From a virus, in the IMG/VR virus record IMGVR_UViG_3300027834_000284, positions 1 to 41,502 of that record: DNA of 41,502 nt; one strand, 5' to 3'. A program made the position numbers and the translations under genes. The notes below the pieces were generated by a model. The model did not search any database and was not told where the DNA came from. It worked only from the letters and a program-made list of their open reading frames with translations. Below are positions 8,539 through 15,793 of the stretch, piece by piece; position 1 is the first letter of the stretch, and every line of letters begins with the position of its first letter.

Positions 8539-8847
8539 TCAGGCAGTTTCCAATTCTCTAATCTCATTAGGATGCACATGATCAGAGTTCTTTACTCGTT
8601 CGAGTGCCATTTTTCTAAGCTTTTTCGAATCTACCTGATCATCTCCTGGCAAGTACTCTCCGGCTTCTTGAAGTGTTACATATCGGTATTGCATATCCTC
8701 CGAATTGTTACAGCTTATTACCGTATTAGTATCACTGCTGATAATGCCGATGAAGAAGTACAAGAAATCTCCTCTTTGAATAGGCATTTTATATATCATG
8801 GATTTACCCATGGCCAATAAAGTCTGTTTGTTGTGTACCTGTTTCAT
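8539..8847 (-). CDS. Hypothetical protein (102 aa)
   Basis: Not recognised. A beta-rich first half (GDFLYFFIGIISSDTNTVIS) is followed by a helical charged C-terminus (KKLRKMALERVKNSDHVHPN). It may be a small regulatory or host-takeover protein. It is separated by 43 nt from the J-domain start and by 10 nt from the upstream gene. Confidence 0.65.
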   Translation of the reverse strand: MKQVHNKQTLLAMGKSMIYKMPIQRGDFLYFFIGIISSDTNTVISCNNSEDMQYRYVTLQEAGEYLPGDDQVDSKKLRKMALERVKNSDHVHPNEIRELETA

Positions 8848-8857
8848 AATTTTCTAT

Positions 8858-9082
8858 TTAGGTAAGTGATCTAATGAATTGCATGCAATAGTCATTATTG
8901 ATGCTGTTGAACTTTTCAATTTGGTCTGCTTCCGTGAAAAAAGTATAAACCATTCTATAGGTGCCTGAATTAATCCGAACAGTCATTTCTATGGTGTATT
9001 CTAATTCATCCTTGTATTCTGTTTTGCGTTCCAGTAATACATCGTACTGTTCTAGTTGTACTATTCTAACCCAACCTTTCAT
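8858..9082 (-). CDS. Hypothetical protein (74 aa)
   Basis: Not recognised. The predicted pattern is alternating beta strands (YTIEMTVRINSGTYRMVYTF) closed by a C-terminal helix. It starts inside the 58-aa gene upstream, overlapping by 17 nt, a sign of translational coupling in the early operon. Confidence 0.65.
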   Translation of the reverse strand: MKGWVRIVQLEQYDVLLERKTEYKDELEYTIEMTVRINSGTYRMVYTFFTEADQIEKFNSINNDYCMQFIRSLT

Positions 9083-9242
9083 CGTCTGCCTCCTTTTTTC
9101 CGTGAAATGTTATCGAGACAATGAGATCTCCATTTAGACTAAATCTCTCAATCAATTCCTCTTTTGAAAAGTGAACCCTTGTCTTTAATTTAATCTCTTC
9201 CACTAGGGATGGTTCTTTAAAAAATATCGTTGTTTCGTGCAT
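9066..9242 (-). CDS. Small hypothetical protein (58 aa)
   Basis: A short frame from ATG at 9242 to TAG at 9066 encodes MHETTIFFKEPSLVEEIKLK and continues with alternating charged and hydrophobic residues. It fills an otherwise empty 165-nt gap between two coding genes on the same strand and overlaps the next gene by 17 nt. No family is recognised. Confidence 0.6.
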   Translation of the reverse strand: MHETTIFFKEPSLVEEIKLKTRVHFSKEELIERFSLNGDLIVSITFHGKKEADDERLG

Positions 9243-9247
9243 GATCT

Positions 9248-9676
9248 TTAAAATTGAATGGTTTTTAATGCTTCTATTACTTTTTCTCGATGGAGATAAG
9301 AGTTCATATCTAACTTTAAATTGGGATGAGCTTCTCTACATATTTCATTGAAGTCGATGTAGTGAGCTTTTTCTTCAGCTTCTTCTCTTAGTCTTTTCAA
9401 TTCAGACCTATCGCTTTTTAAATCATCAATTCGATTCTGATATTCACCTTTTATTTCACTTACAATTTCCTTATGTAAGTCATGAAGTTTAAGAAGGAAT
9501 TCTCCAATAGAATCCGATTTGCCTAAATCATCATGCCAATCTGAACAACCTCCTGCAGTATAAATTCCGTTCTTAGTTTCCTGCCTCCATATATTCTTAT
9601 AAGAATCTCTAGAGTCCCAAGAACTGTCATCTTCATGCTCTTCTATCAGTTTTTTTAAATCAGCTATCAGTCCCAT
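9248..9676 (-). CDS. Hypothetical coiled-coil protein (142 aa)
   Basis: The middle of the protein (about residues 60-105) is a charged coiled coil (LHDLHKEIVSEIKGEYQNRI and onward). The N-terminus carries an aromatic, acidic stretch with TAGGCSDWHDDLGKSD. No catalytic motif is visible. It lies 2 nt after the LuxR-type regulator gene and 5 nt before the 58-aa gene, so it belongs to the same early transcript. Confidence 0.7.
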   Translation of the reverse strand: MGLIADLKKLIEEHEDDSSWDSRDSYKNIWRQETKNGIYTAGGCSDWHDDLGKSDSIGEFLLKLHDLHKEIVSEIKGEYQNRIDDLKSDRSELKRLREEAEEKAHYIDFNEICREAHPNLKLDMNSYLHREKVIEALKTIQF

Positions 9677-9678
9677 AT

Positions 9679-10269
9679 CTAATTAATTACTTTATGTTGC
9701 ATAGCTACTTTCATTAGTGCTACTTTAGTTTGCACTCCTACAGCTTGATATAAATTTGATTTATGGAAATCCAATGTTTTGGTAGAAATGCCCAATGTAT
9801 CGGCAATGGCCTTGTCTGGCAGATCAGTTCCTATTAGGTCTATAATTAGGATTTGGCGAGGTGTTAAAGTGTGATCACCTATTGTAATTTCCTTGGAGTT
9901 CCAAAGTAGGGAAGGGCAGTCTGATTTATCCCTGAAGTTTTCTGACTTGGCCAATTGGCCGTTTTCGATGTCCGCTGAAGAATCTAGTTCACCATACATG
10001 TAGTAGGTGTAGAGCTCCACTTGTCGGTATGTGTTGCTGCTTATTTCCGATATAAAAGCCACTGCTTTTTCATCTTGTTGGTAAGCCTCTTTTAAAAGCT
10101 CGAAGTGTTCTGTAGGTAAATCCTTAAAGTAGTGGTTGTTTCCACTCTGAAGCCACAGTACTTCTTTGGTTTTTCTGATGCCAACAAACTCTATATTGGA
10201 GTCGCCTGGCATAACACCGGCTATTTGTGCCGATGGTGTAAAATGGGTACTTTTGTTACTGTTAATCAT
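9679..10269 (-). CDS. LuxR/GerE-type HTH transcription regulator
   Basis: Residues 134-194 of 196 form a GerE-type helix-turn-helix: LTPRQILIIDLI, DKAIADTLGISTKTLDFHK, then a second helix around VQTKVALMK. The N-terminal 120 residues form an unrecognised mixed alpha/beta sensor-like domain with no phospho-acceptor pattern that I can see, so it is not a typical response regulator. The protein is the only clear transcription activator candidate in the early region. It could drive delayed-early or late genes, but that is inference. A hairpin lies just upstream at 10301-10326. Confidence 0.85.
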   Translation of the reverse strand: MINSNKSTHFTPSAQIAGVMPGDSNIEFVGIRKTKEVLWLQSGNNHYFKDLPTEHFELLKEAYQQDEKAVAFISEISSNTYRQVELYTYYMYGELDSSADIENGQLAKSENFRDKSDCPSLLWNSKEITIGDHTLTPRQILIIDLIGTDLPDKAIADTLGISTKTLDFHKSNLYQAVGVQTKVALMKVAMQHKVIN

Positions 10270-10300
10270 TGGTGTAAGAATTAGTGATTAATGAATATTA

Positions 10301-10331
10301 AATCCTGTAGCGGTCACTGCAGGATTTTTTT
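10301..10331 (+). terminator. Hairpin with T-run between two early genes
   Basis: A 10-bp stem (10301-10310 with 10317-10326, one G-T pair) with a 6-nt loop is followed by a T-run on the plus strand. Both neighbouring genes are on the minus strand, where the trailing sequence is only moderately U-rich. It may therefore stop stray rightward transcription, or act as a weak leftward attenuator before the LuxR-type gene. Confidence 0.5.
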
Positions 10332-10698
10332 ATTTAATAATAAATCGATGTGCTGAATGAACCCCATCATTAAACCTCACTGCTTTTTCAAGTCCTAAAT
10401 ACTCTTTGCTTTTAGGAAGGAGTTCAATTATCCTTTTTACAGTTAGAGGTTTTTCTATAATCTCCTCTATCATACATTCCTTATAGAGGTCATATACTTT
10501 TGAAATTCTTATTGACATGATCTTATTCTCAGAATCGATCAAATAGTCTGTTCCCTTTTTTATCGTTTCGTCTTTTGAAAAATTGGCGATGATTCTCCAA
10601 AATAGCTCCATTGCCATATTTTCATGCAATTCAACTTCTTCATCGTATTGCTGTACTATGTCTCTAAAAAAATCGATTTGGTGTCTGGTGTATTTCAT
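10330..10698 (-). CDS. Hypothetical protein (122 aa)
   Basis: Not recognised. The protein is helical and charged, starting MKYTRHQIDFFRDIVQQYDE and ending in a basic segment (RFNDGVHSAHRFIIK). It is the second gene of the leftward early operon, 2 nt after the Cro-like gene. Such a position often holds an early regulator, but nothing in the sequence shows this. Confidence 0.65.
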   Translation of the reverse strand: MKYTRHQIDFFRDIVQQYDEEVELHENMAMELFWRIIANFSKDETIKKGTDYLIDSENKIMSIRISKVYDLYKECMIEEIIEKPLTVKRIIELLPKSKEYLGLEKAVRFNDGVHSAHRFIIK

Positions 10699-10700
10699 GG

Positions 10701-10949
10701 CTATATATTTTCTAATAGTTTTTCACGTTTTGATTGCTCAGCTTGCTTTATCTCAACAAGCTCAAAAATGGCTGCTTCAATTTCTTCATGGCTCACATCT
10801 CCATTCATAACCTGGCGAATAAAGCCTAAGCCATAATCAGAACCAGATTTGGTAGTGATTCCCTTTTCGCTCAAATACTCTGATACTCTTCTAGAGTATC
10901 TTACCCCAAGTAGGCTAAGTATTTTTTCTTTTTGATCTTGCTGTATCAT
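10701..10949 (-). CDS. Cro-like small regulator (82 aa)
   Basis: The protein is a short helical bundle with ILSLLGVRYSRRVSEYLSEK, then SGSDYGLGFIRQVMNGDVSH, which resembles a compact HTH in which the second element is a recognition helix. No close family is certain. It is the first gene of the leftward early operon and diverges from the repressor gene across a 96-nt operator region. That is the classical cro position. Confidence 0.6.
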   Translation of the reverse strand: MIQQDQKEKILSLLGVRYSRRVSEYLSEKGITTKSGSDYGLGFIRQVMNGDVSHEEIEAAIFELVEIKQAEQSKREKLLENI

Positions 10950-10978
10950 GGTTAATCCCTATTTGTTTAATTAATTTT

Positions 10979-11006
10979 TTACTGTTATTTTACTGACGTA
11001 TTACTG
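10979..11006. promoter_or_regulatory. Three 11-bp-spaced TTACTG operator iterons
   Basis: TTACTG occurs at 10979, 10990 and 11001, exactly 11 bp apart; the last two extend to TTACTGACG. Such helical-turn spacing places the sites on one DNA face. They cover the predicted start of leftward transcription from the promoter at 11010-11040, a suitable place for repression by the repressor or the Cro-like protein. Confidence 0.6.
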
Positions 11007-11009
11007 ACG

Positions 11010-11040
11010 CAAACATAGTATAAATTTATACTACTACAAA
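11010..11040 (-). promoter_or_regulatory. Early leftward promoter (Bacteroidota consensus)
   Basis: On the minus strand, TTTG (11037-11040) is followed by 19 nt and then TATGTTTG (11010-11017). This is a full match to the Bacteroidota -33 / -7 (TTTG / TAnnTTTG) pattern. It points at the Cro-like gene starting at 10949, leaving a leader of about 50 nt that contains the TTACTG repeats. Confidence 0.75.
11016..11033. promoter_or_regulatory. 18-bp perfect palindrome operator
   Basis: The site TAGTATAAATTTATACTA lies in the spacer of the early leftward promoter and 12 bp before the repressor start codon. Its position lets one bound dimer block leftward transcription and influence the repressor's own expression. 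It is a probable binding site for the product of 11046-11459. Confidence 0.65.
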
Positions 11041-11045
11041 CATTT

Positions 11046-11459
11046 ATGGACAAAAAATATACCTACATAAAGGAAAGAGTGCTTTCGATTGCTGATTTTA
11101 AAAGCATTAGCAAGGAAAAATTTTTAGCCGATATAGGTATGACTTATGGATCATTCAAAGGAAAAGCCAAGGAAGGTACCTTAAACTCTGATGCAGTAGC
11201 AAAAATTTATACCAAACATCCAGACATCAATATTGAATGGCTATTGACAGGAAAAGGCGAAATGATCAAAAACGAAGAATCAGTACATACAGCAATACCC
11301 TCACTTAATGAAAATAGCAAAGAACACGGTAAGAATTACAGAGATATGTATTACGATTCTTTAGTAAAATATCAAAATTTAAACGAGAAGTACTTAAAGC
11401 TGAAAGATGCTTTTGAGTCATTAAAAAAAGATGATAAACAACTATCTGTTAAACCTTAA
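11046..11459 (+). CDS. CI-like phage repressor (Bacteroidota type)
   Basis: This 137-aa protein has an N-terminal HTH-like region (about residues 8-75): a FLADIGMTYGSFKGKAKEG turn-helix, then HPDINIEWLLTGKGEMIK. The WLLTGKGEM signature ending the HTH domain is typical of Bacteroidota phage repressors. The rest is a linker and a C-terminal coiled coil (about 100-130) that could mediate dimerisation. No LexA-like peptidase domain is present, so inactivation would not be by self-cleavage. It is the first gene of the only sizeable rightward operon and faces the Cro-like gene across shared operators. Confidence 0.82.
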   Translation: MDKKYTYIKERVLSIADFKSISKEKFLADIGMTYGSFKGKAKEGTLNSDAVAKIYTKHPDINIEWLLTGKGEMIKNEESVHTAIPSLNENSKEHGKNYRDMYYDSLVKYQNLNEKYLKLKDAFESLKKDDKQLSVKP

Positions 11460-11473
11460 TTAATTAGATAACA

Positions 11474-12211
11474 ATGAATATACAAGAATTTATAGAAAAA
11501 AATTACACTTCATTTGAAATTGAAGATAAGTTCGAAATTGAATATTGGGATGCTAGAAATATTTGTCAATTTTTTAGATTGGATGAAGAACAATTGGATC
11601 ATCTAATTTATAGAACAGGAAAAGAATGTAAAGAAATTGGCTGGAAAAGGGCTTTTGATTTCAATATTGTAAAAAGTAACGGTACAATAAAAATAACCGC
11701 TACAGGATTATATCTTCTGTTGACATATAGCTGCGCACTTAAAAAGTATAATTATTTAGAAGAATTTATACCTCATTTTTCAGAATTAGCAATTGATGAT
11801 CTATTGAGATACCAAGGATTTAAGCAGGTGAAACGCAAAAAAAAGCTATCTGAATCTAATAAGGAATTTAGGAATGAATACTTTGAGAATCCTGACAAAT
11901 TCGACTCGAAAAATTATGATTCAGACTTAAAGGTTCCTGATTTAGATATCGAGGATCAAAGCCATCAATTTTACAATAAGAAAGTTGTTATAACAGGAAG
12001 TTTTGAAAGATTTCCTAATCGTAAAGACATGGCAATACTTATAAAATCAGTTGGTGGAGATAACAATACCTCCATTTCAAGATTAACAGATTATGTTATT
12101 GTAGGTGCTGAGGCTGGACCACGAAAAATGGAGCTGATAGAAAAGCACAACACTACTGTGATAAATGAAGATGAATTTATTGAATTATTTCAAGAACAAT
12201 TAAATGAATAA
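11474..12211 (+). CDS. BRCT-domain protein in the immunity operon
   Basis: The C-terminal quarter of this 245-aa protein (residues about 167-241) is a BRCT domain: KKVVITGSF, then FPNRKDMAILIKSVGGDNNT, TDYVIVGAEAGPRK and NEDEFIELF. It is closest in style to the BRCT of bacterial NAD-dependent DNA ligase. The N-terminal region (about 1-120) is not recognised. BRCT domains bind phosphopeptides or DNA ends and are rare as part of a small phage protein. It sits 14 nt after the repressor and shares its transcript, so it is expected to be expressed in the lysogen. A role in prophage maintenance, DNA-damage sensing or exclusion is inference. Confidence 0.8.
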   Translation: MNIQEFIEKNYTSFEIEDKFEIEYWDARNICQFFRLDEEQLDHLIYRTGKECKEIGWKRAFDFNIVKSNGTIKITATGLYLLLTYSCALKKYNYLEEFIPHFSELAIDDLLRYQGFKQVKRKKKLSESNKEFRNEYFENPDKFDSKNYDSDLKVPDLDIEDQSHQFYNKKVVITGSFERFPNRKDMAILIKSVGGDNNTSISRLTDYVIVGAEAGPRKMELIEKHNTTVINEDEFIELFQEQLNE

Positions 12212-12338
12212 AGAAGACCAACCCATCACCATAACACTTTCCGAAACAGAAAATGGAGCACTATCTGAAGCCATTGATAAAATAGTGGCCCAGGAGGAGG
12301 AGGAGGAGGAAAAGAAAACCACAACAGCCGCTAAATAA
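12204..12338 (+). CDS. Small acidic protein (44 aa)
   Basis: The ATG at 12204 overlaps the end of the BRCT gene by 8 nt, and the frame runs to TAA at 12336-12338. The peptide begins MNKEDQPITITLSETENGAL and contains a run of six Glu before a Lys/Thr/Ala tail. Overlap with the upstream gene supports translation. Function is unknown. Confidence 0.6.
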   Translation: MNKEDQPITITLSETENGALSEAIDKIVAQEEEEEEKKTTTAAK

Positions 12339-12340
12339 CA

Positions 12341-12490
12341 TGGCCTAAAGGCACACGTTCCTTAGCTTGGTGTTGTATGCCATTAAAACGGTTCTTCGCT
12401 TTGCTCACATACAACATTGCATAAAATTAAAGGCGGCTCTTAGCTTCGATTAAACTTTTGCTGTTAAGTCAAAAGAAAAAAGCCGCCCAA
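12341..12490. other. Structured non-coding stretch with several inverted repeats
   Basis: Between the rightward immunity operon and the leftward 55-aa gene lie several hairpins: GCC-TAAA-GGC near 12348, TGTTGTATG (12371-12379) with CATACAACA (12408-12416), and GGCGGCT (12432-12438) with AGCCGCC (12481-12487). The last encloses CTTTTG/CAAAAG (12455-12475). It may be a terminator region for convergent transcripts or a small RNA. No known RNA family is recognised. Confidence 0.45.
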
Positions 12491-12493
12491 CAA

Positions 12494-12661
12494 TCAACTG
12501 AATGATTGAAGTTTTATCCACAAGCTTTCAAAATCACTCTTTAAGTCATTTACCTCTCCTTGATAATCTAAATTATCTTCACACTCAAGAAGCAAATTCT
12601 GAGCTTGCTCAACTAATATTTGACATTCATTTATTTTTTCTACTACCTCTTCATTTTCCAT
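12494..12661 (-). CDS. Small acidic helical protein (55 aa)
   Basis: The frame runs from ATG at 12661 to TGA at 12494-12496. The sequence is acidic and amphipathic throughout (MENEEVVEKINECQILVEQA and onward), as in a single long helix pair. It lies downstream of the XRE regulator on the same strand. The 125 nt between them hold no other gene that I can see. No family is recognised. Confidence 0.55.
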   Translation of the reverse strand: MENEEVVEKINECQILVEQAQNLLLECEDNLDYQGEVNDLKSDFESLWIKLQSFS

Positions 12662-12786
12662 ATTTGTAATTATAAAATTTTGCTTACTCTAGGTTTTCTG
12701 CTTCCCCTTTTTTCTTTTTTATTTCTATATTTCAAATCAATTACGGCAATAACTTATCGCCTCTAATCTTATGCTCATCATTGTGG

Positions 12787-13071
12787 TCAATTAAAATACA
12801 TTCTCATCATTTCGTTAGTATCGGCCTCCGCAGGTATTAAATATGGACGAAGCTCCAGAGCTCCACATATTTCTAGGTAAATTCCTAATGGCATAGGTGT
12901 TTCTTGCTTGAAGTACCTTATTAGTGTAGTAACACCAACTCCAACTATCTCTGCCAACTCATTCTGAGTGACACCTTTTTCCTTCATCCGTTCTTTAATG
13001 AACTTAAAAATCAATTGTTGACCTGCTTTTGATGCTTCTGTATACTTTCCCATACCACCAAAAGCCCACAC
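12787..13071 (-). CDS. XRE-family HTH regulator (94 aa)
   Basis: Residues about 24-75 form a Cro/C1-type HTH: FIKERMKEKGVTQNELAEIV, then GVGVTTLIRYFK as recognition helix. A start at the internal ATG (13053, MGKYTEAS) is equally possible, because the first six residues are low-complexity. The protein may bind the palindromic operators at 13.52-13.57 kb and regulate its own cassette. This would be independent of the main immunity region. Confidence 0.75.
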   Translation of the reverse strand: MWAFGGMGKYTEASKAGQQLIFKFIKERMKEKGVTQNELAEIVGVGVTTLIRYFKQETPMPLGIYLEICGALELRPYLIPAEADTNEMMRMYFN

Positions 13072-13126
13072 CTATTAAAGATGTGAGCCGTTTGGATGCT
13101 CCGCAGATCTTGCGGAACTGCGAAGA

Positions 13127-13456
13127 TTATTCATCTTCAGAGATGTCTGCTAATTTTTGCTCTATAATTTCTTCATCATAACAAAAATCTATTAACAACA
13201 AAGTTGGGTTGTCATAGTCTTCATCAAAATCCCCATCATGAACCTGACTTTTATAGGCGTCGATTAGTGGCATGTTGTTAGTCGTTCTAACTAATTCAAT
13301 AGTTTTACCATCTACATCAATGATCAACTTTACTTGGTAATGTCCATATCCACTAGGTAGGATAGACAAATCAAAGAAGTTGATATCATTTTCGATAGAT
13401 ACTAATTCAGATAATTCTAATGTTGTTGCGTTGTTAATGTTGGTTGAAATATTCAT
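13127..13456 (-). CDS. Hypothetical acidic protein (109 aa)
   Basis: Not recognised. Strand-rich centre (YGHYQVKLIIDVDGKTIELV) and acidic C-terminus (EIIEQKLADISEDE). It is the first gene of the small leftward cassette that includes the XRE regulator. Two related palindromes lie 61-113 nt upstream of its start. It is a candidate moron expressed apart from the late genes. Confidence 0.65.
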   Translation of the reverse strand: MNISTNINNATTLELSELVSIENDINFFDLSILPSGYGHYQVKLIIDVDGKTIELVRTTNNMPLIDAYKSQVHDGDFDEDYDNPTLLLIDFCYDEEIIEQKLADISEDE

Positions 13457-13516
13457 CGGTGCAAGATTTTAATTGTTTGGGAACTATTTCCCTTTTTTGT
13501 TGAGACAAAGTAAAAC

Positions 13517-13542
13517 AAAAGTTTTCATATATGAAAACTTTT
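13517..13542. promoter_or_regulatory. 26-bp perfect palindromic operator
   Basis: A flawless palindrome centred between 13529 and 13530, with core GTTTTCATATATGAAAAC. A second, related site is centred 31 bp to the right. Both lie upstream of the leftward 109-aa and XRE genes, so they are probable regulator binding sites. Confidence 0.7.
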
Positions 13543-13551
13543 AATAAAATA

Positions 13552-13569
13552 TTTTTCATATATGGAAAC
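13552..13569. promoter_or_regulatory. Second operator copy (imperfect palindrome)
   Basis: TTTTCATATATGGAAA repeats the CATATATG core of the neighbouring 26-bp palindrome with one mismatch between its arms. The centre-to-centre distance of 31 bp is close to three helical turns, which would place two dimers on the same DNA face. Confidence 0.6.
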
Positions 13570-13612
13570 AAAACCAATTAGCTAACCTTTGCCCGTTTCA
13601 ATTTTCGAATTT

Positions 13613-15793
13613 CTAACTAACCGTTACTGTCAGCGTTTCAAAACTACTCACCCCTTCTGAATTAGTTACTACTAGCTGTATGGTGTATACGCCCGCCACA
13701 GTTACCCCAATAGATTGTTTTCTAAATCGAACATTTGATTTATTCGCATTTCTGTATTCAAAATTGCCAGAATTTAATCCATCGGGCGATCCAATTACTC
13801 GCCATTCAAAAAACAACTCTAATCCTTGTGGATCAGAAGTACCATCGGCATATAATTCCTTATTAAACCAATACATACCAAAACCATCGCCACCACTTAC
13901 AGCAGTGTATGCAGTAACATGTGGATGTTGTATAGGCTTTATAAAATTAGAGCTAGCTGCTACCACAATATCAGGTGCCAACAAAGTGCTACCAGCGTCT
14001 CCTGTAGTATCATCAACGCTTATATAGAATAGAGGAGGAGTTTTTATTTTTAACATTTTCAAATCCAATCGTTCCACTAGCTCATTCAAATTGGAGCGAG
14101 TTAGACTATTAATCATAAAGTAATTGTTGTACATCCACAACTTACTTTGTGCTGTTATTTTTGTACTAATAGCTATTGGTAAATAGACCGTTTGGTTGTA
14201 TTCCTCTCCGGTGAGCTGCTGATAATACCCACTTCTCAAGTATTGGTGTATAAATCCTATACGGCTCAATCCCACATCACCAAATTTTCCCAAAGGATCT
14301 GCATCTGGATTGGATTCGTAAAATAAAATCGACAATCCTGATTGATCTTCCACATCTACTCGAGCCCCTTGATATACTGGCTTAAGTGGTTCTATAGGTA
14401 TTGTTATCTCATCAAAACCAACAACTGGTGATACAAACCTCCCGGTTTTATCAATGTTCAAATAATCTCCATTACTAAACTGAATGCGATAACCTGTAGA
14501 CCTATTCAACCTTACTGGCACATCTCGCTGTTCGAATTTGGTTAAATCTACTGCTTCAGCATTTTCAACAAATGAGTTGAAATAGTTTAATGATACCGTT
14601 TTGTCTTGAATATTATAATCAGTAGTTAAATTAAAGGTTTCTTTTAATGAATCTATGAAATCACCAACCGTAATGTCTGGCAATAGTTGTGATAGCTGTA
14701 TATTTTCATAGTATAATGGTCGATTGGTACCTTCTAGTTTCAAAGTTCCCGAAATAGTATCTTTTACCGCTGCCTTGCATATTATTTCAATTTTTAAAGG
14801 TCTATTGATTAATGATTTTGGTACCTCGAAGTTAAATTCAAAATTGAATGAATATTCACCTGCTCGATACGTTACAACCGAATCATATATTTTACCATCA
14901 AAAGTAGCTCTAATGCTTAAGGTGTCTAGATCTGTATTAGTTGCTTCTACCTCTATAGTAGCTGTGTAGGTTCCGTATGATCTTATAAGTGTAGAGTGAA
15001 TGTATTTATTGTGTCCGGCAGGATATCCTGCCACACCACTAGTATTTAGCTGCAAATACAAATCGGCTGATTCTTCAAAATCTTTATTGGTGTAGAATAT
15101 TGAATTTTGATGATAGAACAAGCCTTTATCGATTATTGAATCACTCATGAAATCCCCAATTAAGGTGTATCCAATTTGCTCGAAAATAAACTCAGCTATG
15201 TACTTTATATATATGAATGGGCGCATTTCATTCATTCGGTATGGTGGTGGTAGTATACCGTAGGGATTAGCAGCATTGTCACTAAATTTACCTCCTACAG
15301 CTTCATTAATGTATCCTGTAAAGGCTCCAAATTCGTATGATTTATGGAAGTCCTTCACATACACTCTAGTAAAATTAATCAGCGTGTCGCCATAATCTTT
15401 TGCAATGGTGTCCTCGGCATAATCATAAATGCTCTCACCAATATCTAAAGTAGGCCATGGAAGTGTATTAAGTTTATCGGCAAAAATAGTCAACTGATCA
15501 AAAGAATAATAAATGGTTGTTTCTATTGTAGATCCTATAGAAATTACCATCAATTCTGAATCATACATTTTGCCATTTCTTGTTAAAATACCTTTTACAA
15601 ATCGATTTGGATTAGAGCTGTTGTGTGAAGCTATGAACTCATAAAACTCAATGGAACTTCTTTCCTTCGGCACTTTAAAAGGAAAGGAGTACTGCTTGAT
15701 CACGCCTCTCTGAACAAATGAATTTTCTTCAGAGAATTTAATGTCTAAATGAGTTAGATCTAGTTTAAAAGATTCTGTTTGAAAAATTATCAT
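13613..15793 (-). CDS. Large tail protein with C-terminal Ig/PKD-like domain
   Basis: This 726-aa protein is the last gene of the tail operon. It has a beta-rich body with repeated GDxL/GxFxD-type strands, and a C-terminal region (about 625-726) rich in Ala/Val/Thr strands ending VAGVYTIQLVVTNSEGVSSF, the typical last strands of a PKD/Ig-like fold. Order after the tape measure suggests a tail-tip or baseplate-hub component whose exposed C-terminal domain may contact the cell surface. No enzymatic motif is visible. It overlaps the upstream tail gene by 29 nt. Confidence 0.7.
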   Translation of the reverse strand: MIIFQTESFKLDLTHLDIKFSEENSFVQRGVIKQYSFPFKVPKERSSIEFYEFIASHNSSNPNRFVKGILTRNGKMYDSELMVISIGSTIETTIYYSFDQLTIFADKLNTLPWPTLDIGESIYDYAEDTIAKDYGDTLINFTRVYVKDFHKSYEFGAFTGYINEAVGGKFSDNAANPYGILPPPYRMNEMRPFIYIKYIAEFIFEQIGYTLIGDFMSDSIIDKGLFYHQNSIFYTNKDFEESADLYLQLNTSGVAGYPAGHNKYIHSTLIRSYGTYTATIEVEATNTDLDTLSIRATFDGKIYDSVVTYRAGEYSFNFEFNFEVPKSLINRPLKIEIICKAAVKDTISGTLKLEGTNRPLYYENIQLSQLLPDITVGDFIDSLKETFNLTTDYNIQDKTVSLNYFNSFVENAEAVDLTKFEQRDVPVRLNRSTGYRIQFSNGDYLNIDKTGRFVSPVVGFDEITIPIEPLKPVYQGARVDVEDQSGLSILFYESNPDADPLGKFGDVGLSRIGFIHQYLRSGYYQQLTGEEYNQTVYLPIAISTKITAQSKLWMYNNYFMINSLTRSNLNELVERLDLKMLKIKTPPLFYISVDDTTGDAGSTLLAPDIVVAASSNFIKPIQHPHVTAYTAVSGGDGFGMYWFNKELYADGTSDPQGLELFFEWRVIGSPDGLNSGNFEYRNANKSNVRFRKQSIGVTVAGVYTIQLVVTNSEGVSSFETLTVTVS

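Noticed and set aside
12341-12490. Integron attC-like site
   Set aside because: One GTTRRRY-type sequence (GTTAAGT) is present near 12463, but no matching RYYYAAC partner at the right place was found and no integron integrase is present.
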